A DNA stretch of 64,000 nucleotides from Sansalvadorimonas sp965243775 (GTDB taxonomy: Bacteria; Pseudomonadota; Gammaproteobacteria; Pseudomonadales; Endozoicomonadaceae). The position numbers were made by a program, and so were the translations under genes. The stretch lies in contig CBDEWF010000143.1 of NCBI GenBank assembly GCA_965243775.1, positions 182,773 through 246,772 on the forward strand, given 5' to 3'. Shown in pieces: positions 16,445-24,871 of the stretch; within the stretch, counting starts at the first letter, position 1, and each line of letters opens with the position of its first letter. The notes below the pieces were generated by a model, which saw only the letters and a list, made by a program, of their open reading frames with translations, did not search any database and had not been told where the DNA came from.

Positions 16445-16846
16445 ATGAACGAAGAAGAGAAAGAGTTTGAATATTTGCGCCAGACTTCACAGCTTGTCGC
16501 TGAGTTTATCGATTTCAAGCACGTTATTGGTGATGAGATTGACAGGATTCATTACAAGATGGACCGGCAGGCAAGGGATATTGTTGAACTACGGATGGAC
16601 GTGAGCCGGATAGAAAAGAAGATGGATGACAAGTTCTACGGAGTAGATAGAAAACTCGATAAAACGGATGAAAGATTTGATGGAATAGATAGAAGACTCG
16701 ACGGAATGGATGGAAGATTTGATGGAATAGATAAAAGGCTCGACGGAATGGATGGAAGATTTGATGGAATAGATAAAAGGCTCGACGGAATGGATAACAG
16801 GCTTGACGAAATCCTGGCACTGTTAAAAAAAACACCCCCGGAGTAG
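16445..16846 (+). CDS. Coiled-coil protein with seven-residue repeats
   Basis: A 133-residue protein started at ATG 16445, six bases after GGGAGGGG; GTG codons at 16439 and 16442 are alternatives. The first 60 residues are charged and helical. From about residue 65 it consists of repeated heptads of the form RxDGxDx (RFDGIDK, RLDGMDG), ending in DEILALLKKTPPE. These predict a long coiled coil or trimeric fibre with Asp-Gly interruptions. Related repeats occur in small bacterial proteins of unknown role. No signal peptide or membrane segment is present. It is probably a real gene given the good ribosome site and codon-periodic repeat. Confidence 0.65.
   Translation: MNEEEKEFEYLRQTSQLVAEFIDFKHVIGDEIDRIHYKMDRQARDIVELRMDVSRIEKKMDDKFYGVDRKLDKTDERFDGIDRRLDGMDGRFDGIDKRLDGMDGRFDGIDKRLDGMDNRLDEILALLKKTPPE
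16679..16804 (+). repeat. Three tandem 42-bp repeats inside the coiled-coil gene
   Basis: Units at 16679-16720, 16721-16762 and 16763-16804 start GATGGAATAGAT and are nearly identical. Each encodes two heptads, so copy-number change keeps the frame and alters coiled-coil length. Confidence 0.85.
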
Positions 16847-17435
16847 GGGCCAGTATGCATGAATATTTTGGCTCTGTTCACAATAGATGTTGGTTTATTT
16901 CTCAAAGTCAGTAATTACGCTGAATAGAGGAAGTAACCAGATTTTCTATGAAGCCAGAATGCCAAGCTATACAGGCTGCACGTGAGTACTACCAACATGT
17001 AGTGTTAACAGAGCCAATGTGGCTCACTGATGAGAGTCAGGATCTGTTGACGGCTGTCAAAAAACAACTGCCGTCGTCTGGTTCTCTGACAACCAGACTT
17101 TCCATATAATGCCACTCTCTTATACGCTCTGTTATGGTCGCCATGCCATGATCGAATCCCGAAACTGTCAGCAAATCTCTTTGACCCATCTACGGGCCAT
17201 ACTGGGCCTGTTCGGCGGTCGTTGTCTGTCTGTTTACTACGGCAGCGTCTAACCCGGCTATTTTCCTTTTTTTTTCTGCATCCAAAACTCTCACCATCTA
17301 CATGGCGGGAAACCAGTGGCTGTATGGAAAAGTCATTAACCTGAAATTTGCGCCTTAACCGGTGCACTTCACTGTTTTATCAATACTGCTCTTCCCTGTG
17401 AAGAGACAATCATCATCTGTCTTTTTTGAAATATC
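16847..17435. other. Region without a confident gene
   Basis: About 590 bases between the coiled-coil gene and alaE. It contains TGTTCACAAT at 16868 (also seen near 16232 and 24541) and one short frame listed separately. No RNA gene or recognisable domain was seen on either strand. Confidence 0.4.
16948..17109 (+). CDS. Possible small protein, unknown
   Basis: A 53-codon frame starting ATG 16948 encodes a peptide beginning MKPECQAIQAAREYYQHVVL. The only Shine-Dalgarno-like sequence (GAGGAAG) lies too far upstream. There is no recognisable family. It is recorded because it is the best short frame in an otherwise empty stretch. Confidence 0.25.
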   Translation: MKPECQAIQAAREYYQHVVLTEPMWLTDESQDLLTAVKKQLPSSGSLTTRLSI

Positions 17436-17867
17436 ATGAAAATGAATCGCAGCTGGATCGCGGACACTCTGGCCCTGATGACCTTCACCGTTGTGACAGG
17501 TATGTTTATTGAAATTGTTATTGTGGGAATGACCCTGCTCCAATCGGTAATTTCCCGCCTGATGTGCCAACCCCTGAATATCTCTCTGGGACGAGTCTAT
17601 GGTCTTTATCGTGACCAGATTATCAGCAGGGTGTGTGGAGAGAGGAAAACAATTCTGAAAGAAACAGTGGGTGATATTTTGGCCTACCTCTCTTTCCAGT
17701 TACCACTTTATATCGGAATCCTGATAGCCGTGGGTATGGATATGCAAGGGATTATCAAGGCTTCCATCAGCCAGACCGTAGCTCTGGCTATCCTGGGTGC
17801 TCCTTATGGACACTGGCTGGGTTTTGTTCGCTCCATGGTTCTGAAAAAGAGTCTGGCATCTGCATAA
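17436..17867 (+). CDS. alaE: L-alanine exporter, AlaE family
   Basis: A 143-residue inner-membrane protein with four hydrophobic segments. WIADTLALMTFTVVTGMFIE, then PLNISLGRVYGLYRD, GDILAYLSFQLPLYIGIL and LAILGAPYGHWLGFVRS follow the conserved order of AlaE, including the VADT-like start, the PYGxYRD loop and the ADILAY motif. AlaE exports L-alanine when intracellular levels rise. The length fits the family (about 149). ATG 17442 (third codon) is an alternative start. Confidence 0.85.
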   Translation: MKMNRSWIADTLALMTFTVVTGMFIEIVIVGMTLLQSVISRLMCQPLNISLGRVYGLYRDQIISRVCGERKTILKETVGDILAYLSFQLPLYIGILIAVGMDMQGIIKASISQTVALAILGAPYGHWLGFVRSMVLKKSLASA

Positions 17868-17960
17868 TAAATCAGGAATAGGCAGAAGCTGTTGAATATG
17901 ATTTCATAAGAAAACAGCCATGAACCTTTTATGCGTCCTATGGATAGGACAGGAGCAAAT

Positions 17961-18782
17961 ATGCAGGGCAAGGGCGAGAACAACAAAATAGCCAGGGAAG
18001 ATGAACCGACCCTGCAGGTTAGTGGCAGTCTGAAGCAGACTGCCAAAACCACCAGGATAAATATTGCCTCACCCTGCTACCGGCTTACCTATTCCTCCAC
18101 CTTTGTGACCAGCCTGGTAAATCTTCTGACCCTGTGGCGGGATACCGGGATTAATTACTCTTTCAACCTGGTGGATACATCGGATATCGAACTCTCAAGA
18201 AACTTCCTGATTACCAAGTTCTACTACAAACTGAAAGACTGCAGCCATATCCTGTTCCTGGATAATGATATGGGTTTTGACTGTAAGTTGATTAACAGGA
18301 TGATCCAGCTCAACGAGAGTGTTGTTGGTGTCGCTTCTCCAAAGCGTCAGATTGATCTGAAAAAATTTCACCAGGAGGCTGGCCAGCCTTATGAGCAGGC
18401 TTTGGCCAAGTCGGTCGAATTTCTTCTACGCCCGGCCAAGATACAGATTAACAAACCGGGGTTCAGGCAGGTTGAAAGCTGCGGTGCCGGAATTCTGCTG
18501 ATCTCCCGTGACTGTATTACTCAGATGATCCACTCCTGCCCAGAAATAGTGGATAAAAATATCGAGAAATATCCACCCATAGTTCACCAGTTTGATACCT
18601 TCCTGACACCATTCAGGAAAATTGAAAGCGATACCGAAAGGTATTCCGAAGATATTTCATTCTGCCACCGCTGGGTTAACCAATGTGGCGGAAAGATCTA
18701 TGCAAATGTAGATACCAGGATCAAACATACGGGAACACTGGCTATTGAGTCCCGATATGAAGATCTTTTTTATGGGGAGTAA
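17961..18782 (+). CDS. GT-A type glycosyltransferase-like protein
   Basis: A 273-residue protein started at ATG 17961, which has AGGAGC seven bases upstream; an ATG ten codons earlier lacks this. IASPCYRLTYSSTFVTSL begins the nucleotide-sugar-binding fold, ILFLDNDMGFD (about 93-103) supplies a DxD-type metal site, VESCGAGILLISRDC and YSEDISFCHRWVNQCGGKIY complete a pattern common in GT2-like enzymes acting on polysaccharide or glycoprotein. No membrane segment is seen. Donor and acceptor cannot be predicted. It is not clustered with other polysaccharide genes. Confidence 0.65.
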   Translation: MQGKGENNKIAREDEPTLQVSGSLKQTAKTTRINIASPCYRLTYSSTFVTSLVNLLTLWRDTGINYSFNLVDTSDIELSRNFLITKFYYKLKDCSHILFLDNDMGFDCKLINRMIQLNESVVGVASPKRQIDLKKFHQEAGQPYEQALAKSVEFLLRPAKIQINKPGFRQVESCGAGILLISRDCITQMIHSCPEIVDKNIEKYPPIVHQFDTFLTPFRKIESDTERYSEDISFCHRWVNQCGGKIYANVDTRIKHTGTLAIESRYEDLFYGE

Positions 18783-18794
18783 TGCCCATTTTTC

Positions 18795-19769
18795 TTAAGC
18801 CTGCTGCAGCTCAACAGTTCGCTTCAACCCTTCCTGCAGATCCACATAGTGAATCCCGAGATCTCTGGCAGCTTTCTGTCCATTGGGGATAGCCTGCCAC
18901 TGCAAAAAGGTTAACTCCCCTTTTGCTATCAAAGGGCTTTTATTGATAATTCCGGAAATAAACTCCCCAACACCAGCAAGCATTTTTCCAACCCAGAACG
19001 GCATCACTTTGGGAACAGCCCGCTTGATGTCCAGCTGCTTATAAATCTTCTCCACAAGCTCAGTTAAAGTGACAAACTGATCACTGACAATGTACCGGCT
19101 CCCCGCAGGCATACTCTCAGCAGCGACATGAGCCTCACCAACATTTTCGCTATACACAACCGGAAAACCACCAGGCAGAAGAACCGGAATATCATTGTTC
19201 TTGACCTTGGTGATAATGGTATTCACACCCACCGAATGATGGATATCCGGCCCTGGCCCATAAACCGCTGAAGGATGAATAAAGACAGCATCCAGCCCAT
19301 CATTAATGGCTTCAACAACACATTGATCAGCCTTCTGCTTGCTGCGCTCGTAGAATGTTCCTTTTGGCTCCGAAGCAATGACCGACTCATCAAACGGTTG
19401 ATGCGCCACGCCCTCAAACACATCTATGGTGCTGGTATAAACAAATTTCTTAACACCCAGCTTTTTGGCTGCAGCCAGCATATTCTGTGTACCGACAACA
19501 TTGATATGTTCGAAGATATCGGGATTTTTAAACCATTGTTCCGGTAAACCTGCAGCATGGTGAATAACATCACAGCCGGTCATGGCTTTTTCGATACTGG
19601 GAATATCGGTTATATCACCTTGGAAAAAATCACATTCTGGTGGAAGGATTTGTTTAGCTCTTTCTATATCTCTAACCAGCACTCGCACAGAGCGGTTCTG
19701 TTTAAGCAAGCACTTTATGATATTGAAACCTACTGTTCCTGTGGCTCCGGTGACCAAAGTGAAGGGCAT
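18795..19769 (-). CDS. NAD(P)-dependent epimerase/dehydratase family protein
   Basis: A 324-residue extended SDR. TLVTGATGTVGFNI at the N-terminus carries the GxxGxxG nucleotide motif; HHAAG, YTSTIDVFEG and the catalytic pair Y-x3-K in YERSKQKAD follow, then HPSAVYGPGPD. The closest general group is the dihydroflavonol-reductase/sterol-dehydrogenase-like branch, often annotated as sugar epimerases. Substrate is unknown. It is convergent with the glycosyltransferase gene, with 12 bases between stops. Confidence 0.8.
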   Translation of the reverse strand: MPFTLVTGATGTVGFNIIKCLLKQNRSVRVLVRDIERAKQILPPECDFFQGDITDIPSIEKAMTGCDVIHHAAGLPEQWFKNPDIFEHINVVGTQNMLAAAKKLGVKKFVYTSTIDVFEGVAHQPFDESVIASEPKGTFYERSKQKADQCVVEAINDGLDAVFIHPSAVYGPGPDIHHSVGVNTIITKVKNNDIPVLLPGGFPVVYSENVGEAHVAAESMPAGSRYIVSDQFVTLTELVEKIYKQLDIKRAVPKVMPFWVGKMLAGVGEFISGIINKSPLIAKGELTFLQWQAIPNGQKAARDLGIHYVDLQEGLKRTVELQQA

Positions 19770-19854
19770 AGTATAAGCTCATTATTATTTTTACTGTGGT
19801 GAGCCTACCAGCTAAGGTCCAGCTTAGCGATAAGCTTATCAAATCGGTGATATT

Positions 19855-20097
19855 CTATTTCTTGTTTTTAATCCAAAGCTTTCTGACATCCATAATAGTT
19901 AGTAGATTGAATGCAGTCCCTACTAACATTAAAACTACTCCCACAGTTTCTCCTGCATCCTCGCTTAGCTGGTAAACAAAACCATAGCTACCGGCTGAAG
20001 TAAGGCTGTCCATCGCCATACACCATAAGAAAACGCCTGTTCCAAAAATAAGTGCTATTAGGCAATTCACTATAATACTTGTTTTGTCATTTCTCAT
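19855..20097 (-). CDS. Small two-span membrane protein, unknown
   Basis: An 80-residue protein from ATG 20097, chosen because GGAGGCGATT precedes it; the longer frame from 20139 overlaps the afu terminator. Two hydrophobic segments (about 8-28 and 50-68) flank a polar loop YQLSEDAGET. There is no recognised family. It lies just downstream of the afuABC terminator. Confidence 0.6.
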   Translation of the reverse strand: MRNDKTSIIVNCLIALIFGTGVFLWCMAMDSLTSAGSYGFVYQLSEDAGETVGVVLMLVGTAFNLLTIMDVRKLWIKNKK

Positions 20098-20113
20098 AAT
20101 CGCCTCCATAAAT

Positions 20114-20145
20114 GAAGCTATGCCGAGAAACGTCGGCATAGCTTC
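20114..20145 (-). terminator. Terminator of the afuABC operon
   Basis: A perfect 13-bp inverted repeat (arm GAAGCTATGCCGA) with a six-base loop starts seven bases after the afuC stop. The following T-run is weak (ATTTATG on the minus strand), but position and stability fit an operon terminator. Confidence 0.65.
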
Positions 20146-20151
20146 TGGGAT

Positions 20152-21261
20152 TTAAGCAACAGCAGCTTTAGTAACTGACAGTTCTTTCTTCAAAGAAAGC
20201 GTCACCGGATCAAGCAAAAACACCCCAACAGAATTCACAGACAGATAAGCCTGCTCTTTGATATCTGTATCAAACTCCGTGGAGTTAATCTGCAACAGCA
20301 ACTCATGTTCACCCCAAGTGACGGAGACTTCATACATAGCGCCCATATAGACGACTTTGTTGACCTTACAGATATGTTCGGGCTGACCTTCATGGCTCAG
20401 GGTAATTGCCTCTGGTCGTACACCTACCTGATAATGACCGGATGCCTTGCTTTCAACGGTACGTTGATTGGCTTTTACTTCCACACCGTTAATGGTGATC
20501 GTCTCGCCATCAAAGTAGCCTTCAAAGATATTGGCATCGCCCATAAAGTTGGCCATAAACAGGGAGTCCGGCGCCTGGTACAGCTCGGATGGTGTGCCCT
20601 GCTGCATAATATCGCCATCCTTCATCACCACGACCTTATCGGAAACCGCAAAGGCTTCAGCCTGGTCGTGGGTTACGTAGAGAGAGGTGATATTAAAACG
20701 CTTCTGCAGGTCGCGGATGGTTTCCCGCATACTGCGGCGCAGGTTGGCATCCAGGTTGCTGAGCGGCTCATCGAACAGCAGTACTTTGGGTTTAAGAACC
20801 AGCGCACGCGCCAAAGCCACACGCTGCTGCTGACCACCAGAGATCTGGTCAACAAAGCGATCGCCCATACCTTCCAGATTCACCAGTTTCAGGGCATCGT
20901 CTACCCGCTGTCTGATCTCTTCTGCTGGCAGCTTCAGGTTTTTCAACCCGTAAGCCACGTTGCCGTAGAGAGACATATGCGGGAACAGCGCGTAAGACTG
21001 GAACACCATACAGATATCCCGGTGCTGCACGGAACGGTTAGTCACATCTTCGCCGTCGATAAAAATCTGGCCGCTTGTAGGCTTTTCCAGACCAGCTACC
21101 ATCCGCAGAACGGTGGTTTTACCACAACCGGAAGGGCCAAGCAGAGTCACCAGGCTGCCCTTCTCAATCTCCAGATCCAGATCACCGATAACTGTATTCT
21201 GACCGAATCGCTTGCAGATGTTTTTCAGTACTACAAAGTTGTTTTTACTGTCTTTGCTCAT
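20152..21261 (-). CDS. afuC: ABC transporter ATP-binding protein, AfuC type
   Basis: A 369-residue ATPase of the CUT1/ferric type. Walker A GPSGCGKTT (42-50), Q-loop in MVFQSYALFPHM, signature ISGGQQQRVALARAL and Walker B VLLFDEPLSNLD are intact, followed by a C-terminal TOBE-like domain (VGVRPEAITLS). Its ATG overlaps the afuB TGA by four bases. Together with a double-length permease and an AfuA-like binding protein it matches afuABC of Actinobacillus, first called an iron system and later shown to import hexose 6-phosphates (literature recalled). Energises the transporter at the cytoplasmic face. Confidence 0.9.
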   Translation of the reverse strand: MSKDSKNNFVVLKNICKRFGQNTVIGDLDLEIEKGSLVTLLGPSGCGKTTVLRMVAGLEKPTSGQIFIDGEDVTNRSVQHRDICMVFQSYALFPHMSLYGNVAYGLKNLKLPAEEIRQRVDDALKLVNLEGMGDRFVDQISGGQQQRVALARALVLKPKVLLFDEPLSNLDANLRRSMRETIRDLQKRFNITSLYVTHDQAEAFAVSDKVVVMKDGDIMQQGTPSELYQAPDSLFMANFMGDANIFEGYFDGETITINGVEVKANQRTVESKASGHYQVGVRPEAITLSHEGQPEHICKVNKVVYMGAMYEVSVTWGEHELLLQINSTEFDTDIKEQAYLSVNSVGVFLLDPVTLSLKKELSVTKAAVA

Positions 21262-23354
21262 ATTTCTTTCGCCTTGGTACGGGCATTCCGGGCTTCGCCA
21301 ACAAGCCGGTCAAAAGTCAGGATGATTGCCATCATTACGAAAATCAGGATGGAGCCATAAGCGATGGCAATACCGTATTCTCCATCTTCCACCCGGTTCA
21401 GGATGTAGGCAGTTGCCACCCGGGTTTCCGGAGTCACCAGAAAGATGATTGCGCTGACGGTGGTCATCGCGCGTACAAAGCTGTACACCAGCGAGGAGAG
21501 AATCGCCGGGCGCAGCAACGGCACCAGCACATGGATAATGGTGCTGAAGGAACTGGCCCGCAGGCTGAGAGAAGCTTCATCAAGAGACTTATCCAACTGC
21601 CCCAGACCGGCAATACCGGAGCGGATACCCACCGGTACATTCCGCATCACCATGGAGATCACCACAATAGCTGCGGTTCCAGTCAGATAGATCGGCGCAT
21701 CGTTAAAGGCCAGAATATAAGACACACCTGCCACAGTGCCAGGAACGGCAAAACAGAGCATGGTGGCAAACTCGATCACCTTCTTACCGTAGAACTGTTG
21801 GCGCACCACGATATAGGCAATCAGTAAACCAAAGATGGCGGTAATTGGCGCAGCCATTCCGGCGTAAGTCATAGTGGAAATCAGAGATGGCCAGGCGCCT
21901 TCTGTCATTCCCAGGCCAAACAGGCGGATGTAGTTATCCAGCGTCAGGCTGTAATCCACACCCCAGTTAACGGTAAAGCTACCGAACACAATGCTTCCGT
22001 ACAGCAGCAGAGTGAAAGCCATCCAGAAATACAGGAAGGTTGTTACACCGGTCTTCACAACAGGCGGCAGTGGCTGAACATCACCACGGTAAGCCTTGCC
22101 GGAAACGGTCACGTAGGAACGCTTGCCAATCCACAGATACTGAATCACGAAGATCGCCAGAGAGAAGATCAACAGCACCGCACCCAGAGTACTGGCGGAG
22201 GCGTAATCCAGCTGTGCACCAGCGATATAGAAGTAGATCTGGGTTGCCAGAACGTCGAAGCTGCCGCCCAGAACCAGCGGGTTACTGAAGTCTGCCAGAG
22301 ACTGCACAAACACAATCAGGAAGGAGTTTGCCAACGCTGGTTTCAGCAGCGGCATAACCACTTTCATAAAAGTCTGGGAACGGTTAGCTCGCAGAGTGTA
22401 AGACGCTTCTTCCAGAGAGGGATGCAGAGACTTCATCGCACCATCCAGAATCATGAAAGACATCGGCGTAAAGGCCAGCACCTGCGCCATCCAGATTCCC
22501 GGGAAACCGTACAGCCAGTTGGTTTTGGTCAGGCCAAACAGATCAACCATCAGCTCGGTTATATAACCGGAACGACCCAGCATCAGAGTCACACCCAGAC
22601 CAACGACAAATGGTGGGGTAACAATGGGCAGAATGGAAAAAATACGGGCAATAAATGCAGAACGCTTGGCAATACGGGTGGTGTAGATTGCAAACAGCAG
22701 ACCAAAGAATGTCGCGCTGGCACCAACCGTTGTACCCAGCAGAATGGAGTTCTTGATAATCTGGATTATCTGTCGGCGGCCAAGGATATCGAGAAACTGC
22801 CAGGGTGCAAACTCCCCCATCTCCCCTTCAAACATCGGCACAAAGATGGAAGCACTGGGGAAAATGATGAAGGTTGAGATCAGAGTAACAATAGCGATCA
22901 GGGCACCAATAATAAAAATATCACCACCCAGAAATTCCAGCCGTGAAAAACCTAGCGTGGCAATAGCGCCCAAACCCAGCAACAGCACGATACAGCCATA
23001 ACCAAGACCTGTTCCCTGAGCCCAGGCGCTGATCACAATAAAAAGAGCACAGAATCCGGTCCAGCCGATATCAAACCAATGTCGTCCCTTTGTGTGTCGG
23101 CACTTTTTCTGATCTGGGGCTTTAATTGGACGAAGAAAAAGAAGCAGTGGCAGGCCAAACCAGAGCCAGGAAATATTCCGGCTGCTCCAACCCATGGCCT
23201 CATACAACTCATCGGAAGTGGATTCCATCAGGCCATAGTCAAGAGCAAACACCGGGAACAGCACAAAGGCACCCAGCATTAACAGCAGCCAGTAAAAAAC
23301 GGGATCACGGGGTTGTGATATATGCCCGTCAGCAGCGGTTGCGAGAGTAGTCAT
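21258..23354 (-). CDS. afuB: ABC transporter permease, fused double domain, AfuB type
   Basis: A 698-residue inner-membrane protein with two permease halves. Each half carries the EAA coupling loop: EEASYTLRANRSQTFMKVV near 335-355 and DEASLSLRASSFSTIIHVLV near 595-615. Around 14 or more membrane segments are present, including an extra N-terminal block. The fused architecture is that of ferric/hexose-phosphate permeases (FbpB/AfuB, about 690 residues). It forms the membrane channel for the AfuA-bound substrate. It starts 86 bases after afuA, beyond a strong hairpin, and overlaps afuC. Confidence 0.9.
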   Translation of the reverse strand: MTTLATAADGHISQPRDPVFYWLLLMLGAFVLFPVFALDYGLMESTSDELYEAMGWSSRNISWLWFGLPLLLFLRPIKAPDQKKCRHTKGRHWFDIGWTGFCALFIVISAWAQGTGLGYGCIVLLLGLGAIATLGFSRLEFLGGDIFIIGALIAIVTLISTFIIFPSASIFVPMFEGEMGEFAPWQFLDILGRRQIIQIIKNSILLGTTVGASATFFGLLFAIYTTRIAKRSAFIARIFSILPIVTPPFVVGLGVTLMLGRSGYITELMVDLFGLTKTNWLYGFPGIWMAQVLAFTPMSFMILDGAMKSLHPSLEEASYTLRANRSQTFMKVVMPLLKPALANSFLIVFVQSLADFSNPLVLGGSFDVLATQIYFYIAGAQLDYASASTLGAVLLIFSLAIFVIQYLWIGKRSYVTVSGKAYRGDVQPLPPVVKTGVTTFLYFWMAFTLLLYGSIVFGSFTVNWGVDYSLTLDNYIRLFGLGMTEGAWPSLISTMTYAGMAAPITAIFGLLIAYIVVRQQFYGKKVIEFATMLCFAVPGTVAGVSYILAFNDAPIYLTGTAAIVVISMVMRNVPVGIRSGIAGLGQLDKSLDEASLSLRASSFSTIIHVLVPLLRPAILSSLVYSFVRAMTTVSAIIFLVTPETRVATAYILNRVEDGEYGIAIAYGSILIFVMMAIILTFDRLVGEARNARTKAKEI

Positions 23355-23383
23355 ATAAAAGTCAGCTTTGTTTCAAGACGCAA

Positions 23384-23416
23384 ACAGCCAGACGGGTAAA
23401 CGACCCGACTGGCTGT
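23384..23416 (-). promoter_or_regulatory. Intercistronic hairpin between afuA and afuB
   Basis: Arms of 14 bases (ACAGCCAGACGGGT and its near complement, one mismatch) around AAACG. It lies between the binding-protein gene and the permease gene. Such hairpins commonly protect the upstream message and raise binding-protein yield. Confidence 0.65.
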
Positions 23417-23440
23417 CCAGAAGATCAGAGATCAAATCGA

Positions 23441-24472
23441 TTACTGCATCTTCACTTCTTCAACCCACTTGCTGATCAGGCGCTTGCGCACGTCAGCAGA
23501 ACCATAGGTTTCCATGTCGTAATTGATCAGGGAAAGTTTGGTTGGGTCCAAAGCGTAAGGAGACTGCTCGGCAGTGGTGTTGGTCAGGATCTGCAGGGAC
23601 TGACCATTCTTCCATGCGTTTTCCTGACCTTCCCTGGACAGCACAAAATCTACAAACAGCTTGGCGTTATCCAGGTTGCGGGCACCCTTGATGATACTTA
23701 CGCCACCGATCTCATAACCGGTACCTTCGCAGGGAGAAACCAGCTTGAGAGGTGCGCCCTTGGATTGCTCCAGGGAGTAGTCATGCAGGAAGCCGATACC
23801 GATAGCGATTTCGCCACGGGCAGAGTTACGGGAAGGAGTCACACCAGACTTGGTGTACTGGGAGATGTTCTTGTCCAGCTGCTGGAAATAATCGAACGCT
23901 TTCTCTTCACCCCACAGCTGCATGAAAGTCGCCAGTGCAGTGTAAGCGGTACCGGAGCTCTGAGGGTCGGCAATCTGGATCTCTTCCTTGTACTCAGGCT
24001 TGGTCAGATCAGACCAGCACTGAGGAACAGGCAGGCCTTTCTCAGCCAGACGCTCGGTGTTTACACCGAAGCCCAGAATACCCATGTAAACAGCGGAGGA
24101 GTAGTTGCCCTTGCGCTTGGCAGGATCCTGGAACTGAGGCAGGATTTCAGACAGTTTGTCAGACTTGTAAGCAGTCAGCAGATTCATCTCACCAGCCTGA
24201 GAATGGGGATCCAGAGTCCCGCCATACCAAACGTCTGCACGAGGGTTTTTCTTCTCAGCTTCAATCTTGGCCAGAGTAGAGCCGGAACCGTTACGTACGA
24301 AAGAAGTTTTTACATCGTACTTTTCAGCAAAAGCCTTGGTCTGAGCTTCACAGGCAACATTGGTTGCGCTGCAGTAAACAGTCAGACGGCCTTTAGCCAT
24401 AGCCTGTGGGGCAATAACAGCGGAAGTGAGCAAACAGGCAGCAGCCAGGCGAGTAAGAGGGTGACGCTTCAT
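23441..24472 (-). CDS. afuA: Periplasmic substrate-binding protein, AfuA type
   Basis: A 343-residue extracytoplasmic binding protein. A signal peptide covers about residues 1-26 (ending AMA-KG). The mature start LTVYCSATN, then VRNGSGSTLAKIEAE, ADVWYGGTLD, GILGFGVNTERL, IADPQSSGTAYTALATF, GIGFLHDY and PCEGTGYEIGGVSI are characteristic of AfuA rather than FbpA: the Tyr-Tyr iron site is absent. AfuA binds glucose 6-phosphate, fructose 6-phosphate and related compounds in other bacteria (recalled). It leads the operon afuA-afuB-afuC. Uptake of host sugar phosphates is the inferred role. Confidence 0.88.
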   Translation of the reverse strand: MKRHPLTRLAAACLLTSAVIAPQAMAKGRLTVYCSATNVACEAQTKAFAEKYDVKTSFVRNGSGSTLAKIEAEKKNPRADVWYGGTLDPHSQAGEMNLLTAYKSDKLSEILPQFQDPAKRKGNYSSAVYMGILGFGVNTERLAEKGLPVPQCWSDLTKPEYKEEIQIADPQSSGTAYTALATFMQLWGEEKAFDYFQQLDKNISQYTKSGVTPSRNSARGEIAIGIGFLHDYSLEQSKGAPLKLVSPCEGTGYEIGGVSIIKGARNLDNAKLFVDFVLSREGQENAWKNGQSLQILTNTTAEQSPYALDPTKLSLINYDMETYGSADVRKRLISKWVEEVKMQ

Positions 24473-24871
24473 TCTTTTGAATTCCCTTGATGATAAAACA
24501 ACGGAAAGGCGTTTATCCGTAAACTGCAGAACATGAGAGTGTGTTCACAATAAAATCTGCATGAAATCCAGAAAGATACGTTCCAGATTATGTCCTGAGG
24601 TAGTGCTTTAATTCGTAGCCCGCGCCTATTGCAGTTTACCTGATAGTGACGCAAGCAAAGACAAAACAACAACCGGATGTTTGGCTTTGTTATCGTGCAG
24701 TTAATCTAAATTGTCTGTTTTGATGGGTATCAAAGGAAAGACTGGTGATTAAACAGACGTATGATTACGAAATATATTAATCGTTATATATTAAGTAGCT
24801 ATTGGATAATTCAACGGCAGGAGAACAAATGTCAGGCTAAAAAAAACTTTTCAGCCTGACAATAACAGCAA
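24473..24871. other. Upstream region of afuA and 3' region of trpS
   Basis: About 400 bases that should contain the afuA promoter on the minus strand. TGTTCACAAT occurs at 24541, as near 16232 and 16868. The part at 24745-24815 is very AT-rich. No small gene stands out. Confidence 0.4.
24831..24860 (-). terminator. Probable trpS terminator
   Basis: Arms GTCAGGCT and AGCCTGAC with an A/T-rich middle that can extend the stem. It lies 12 bases past the trpS stop on the minus strand. The trailing T-run is weak. Confidence 0.55.

Noticed and set aside
16200..16490. 96-codon minus-strand frame upstream of the coiled-coil gene
   Set aside because: Overlaps that gene's start and has no family signal; part of it lies in the TGTTCACAAT repeat.
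17005..17367. 120-codon minus-strand frame in the gap before alaE
   Set aside because: Arg-rich composition, no ribosome site and no recognisable motif; likely chance.
20305..21360. 351-codon plus-strand frame
   Set aside because: Antisense to afuC, whose Walker motifs are intact.
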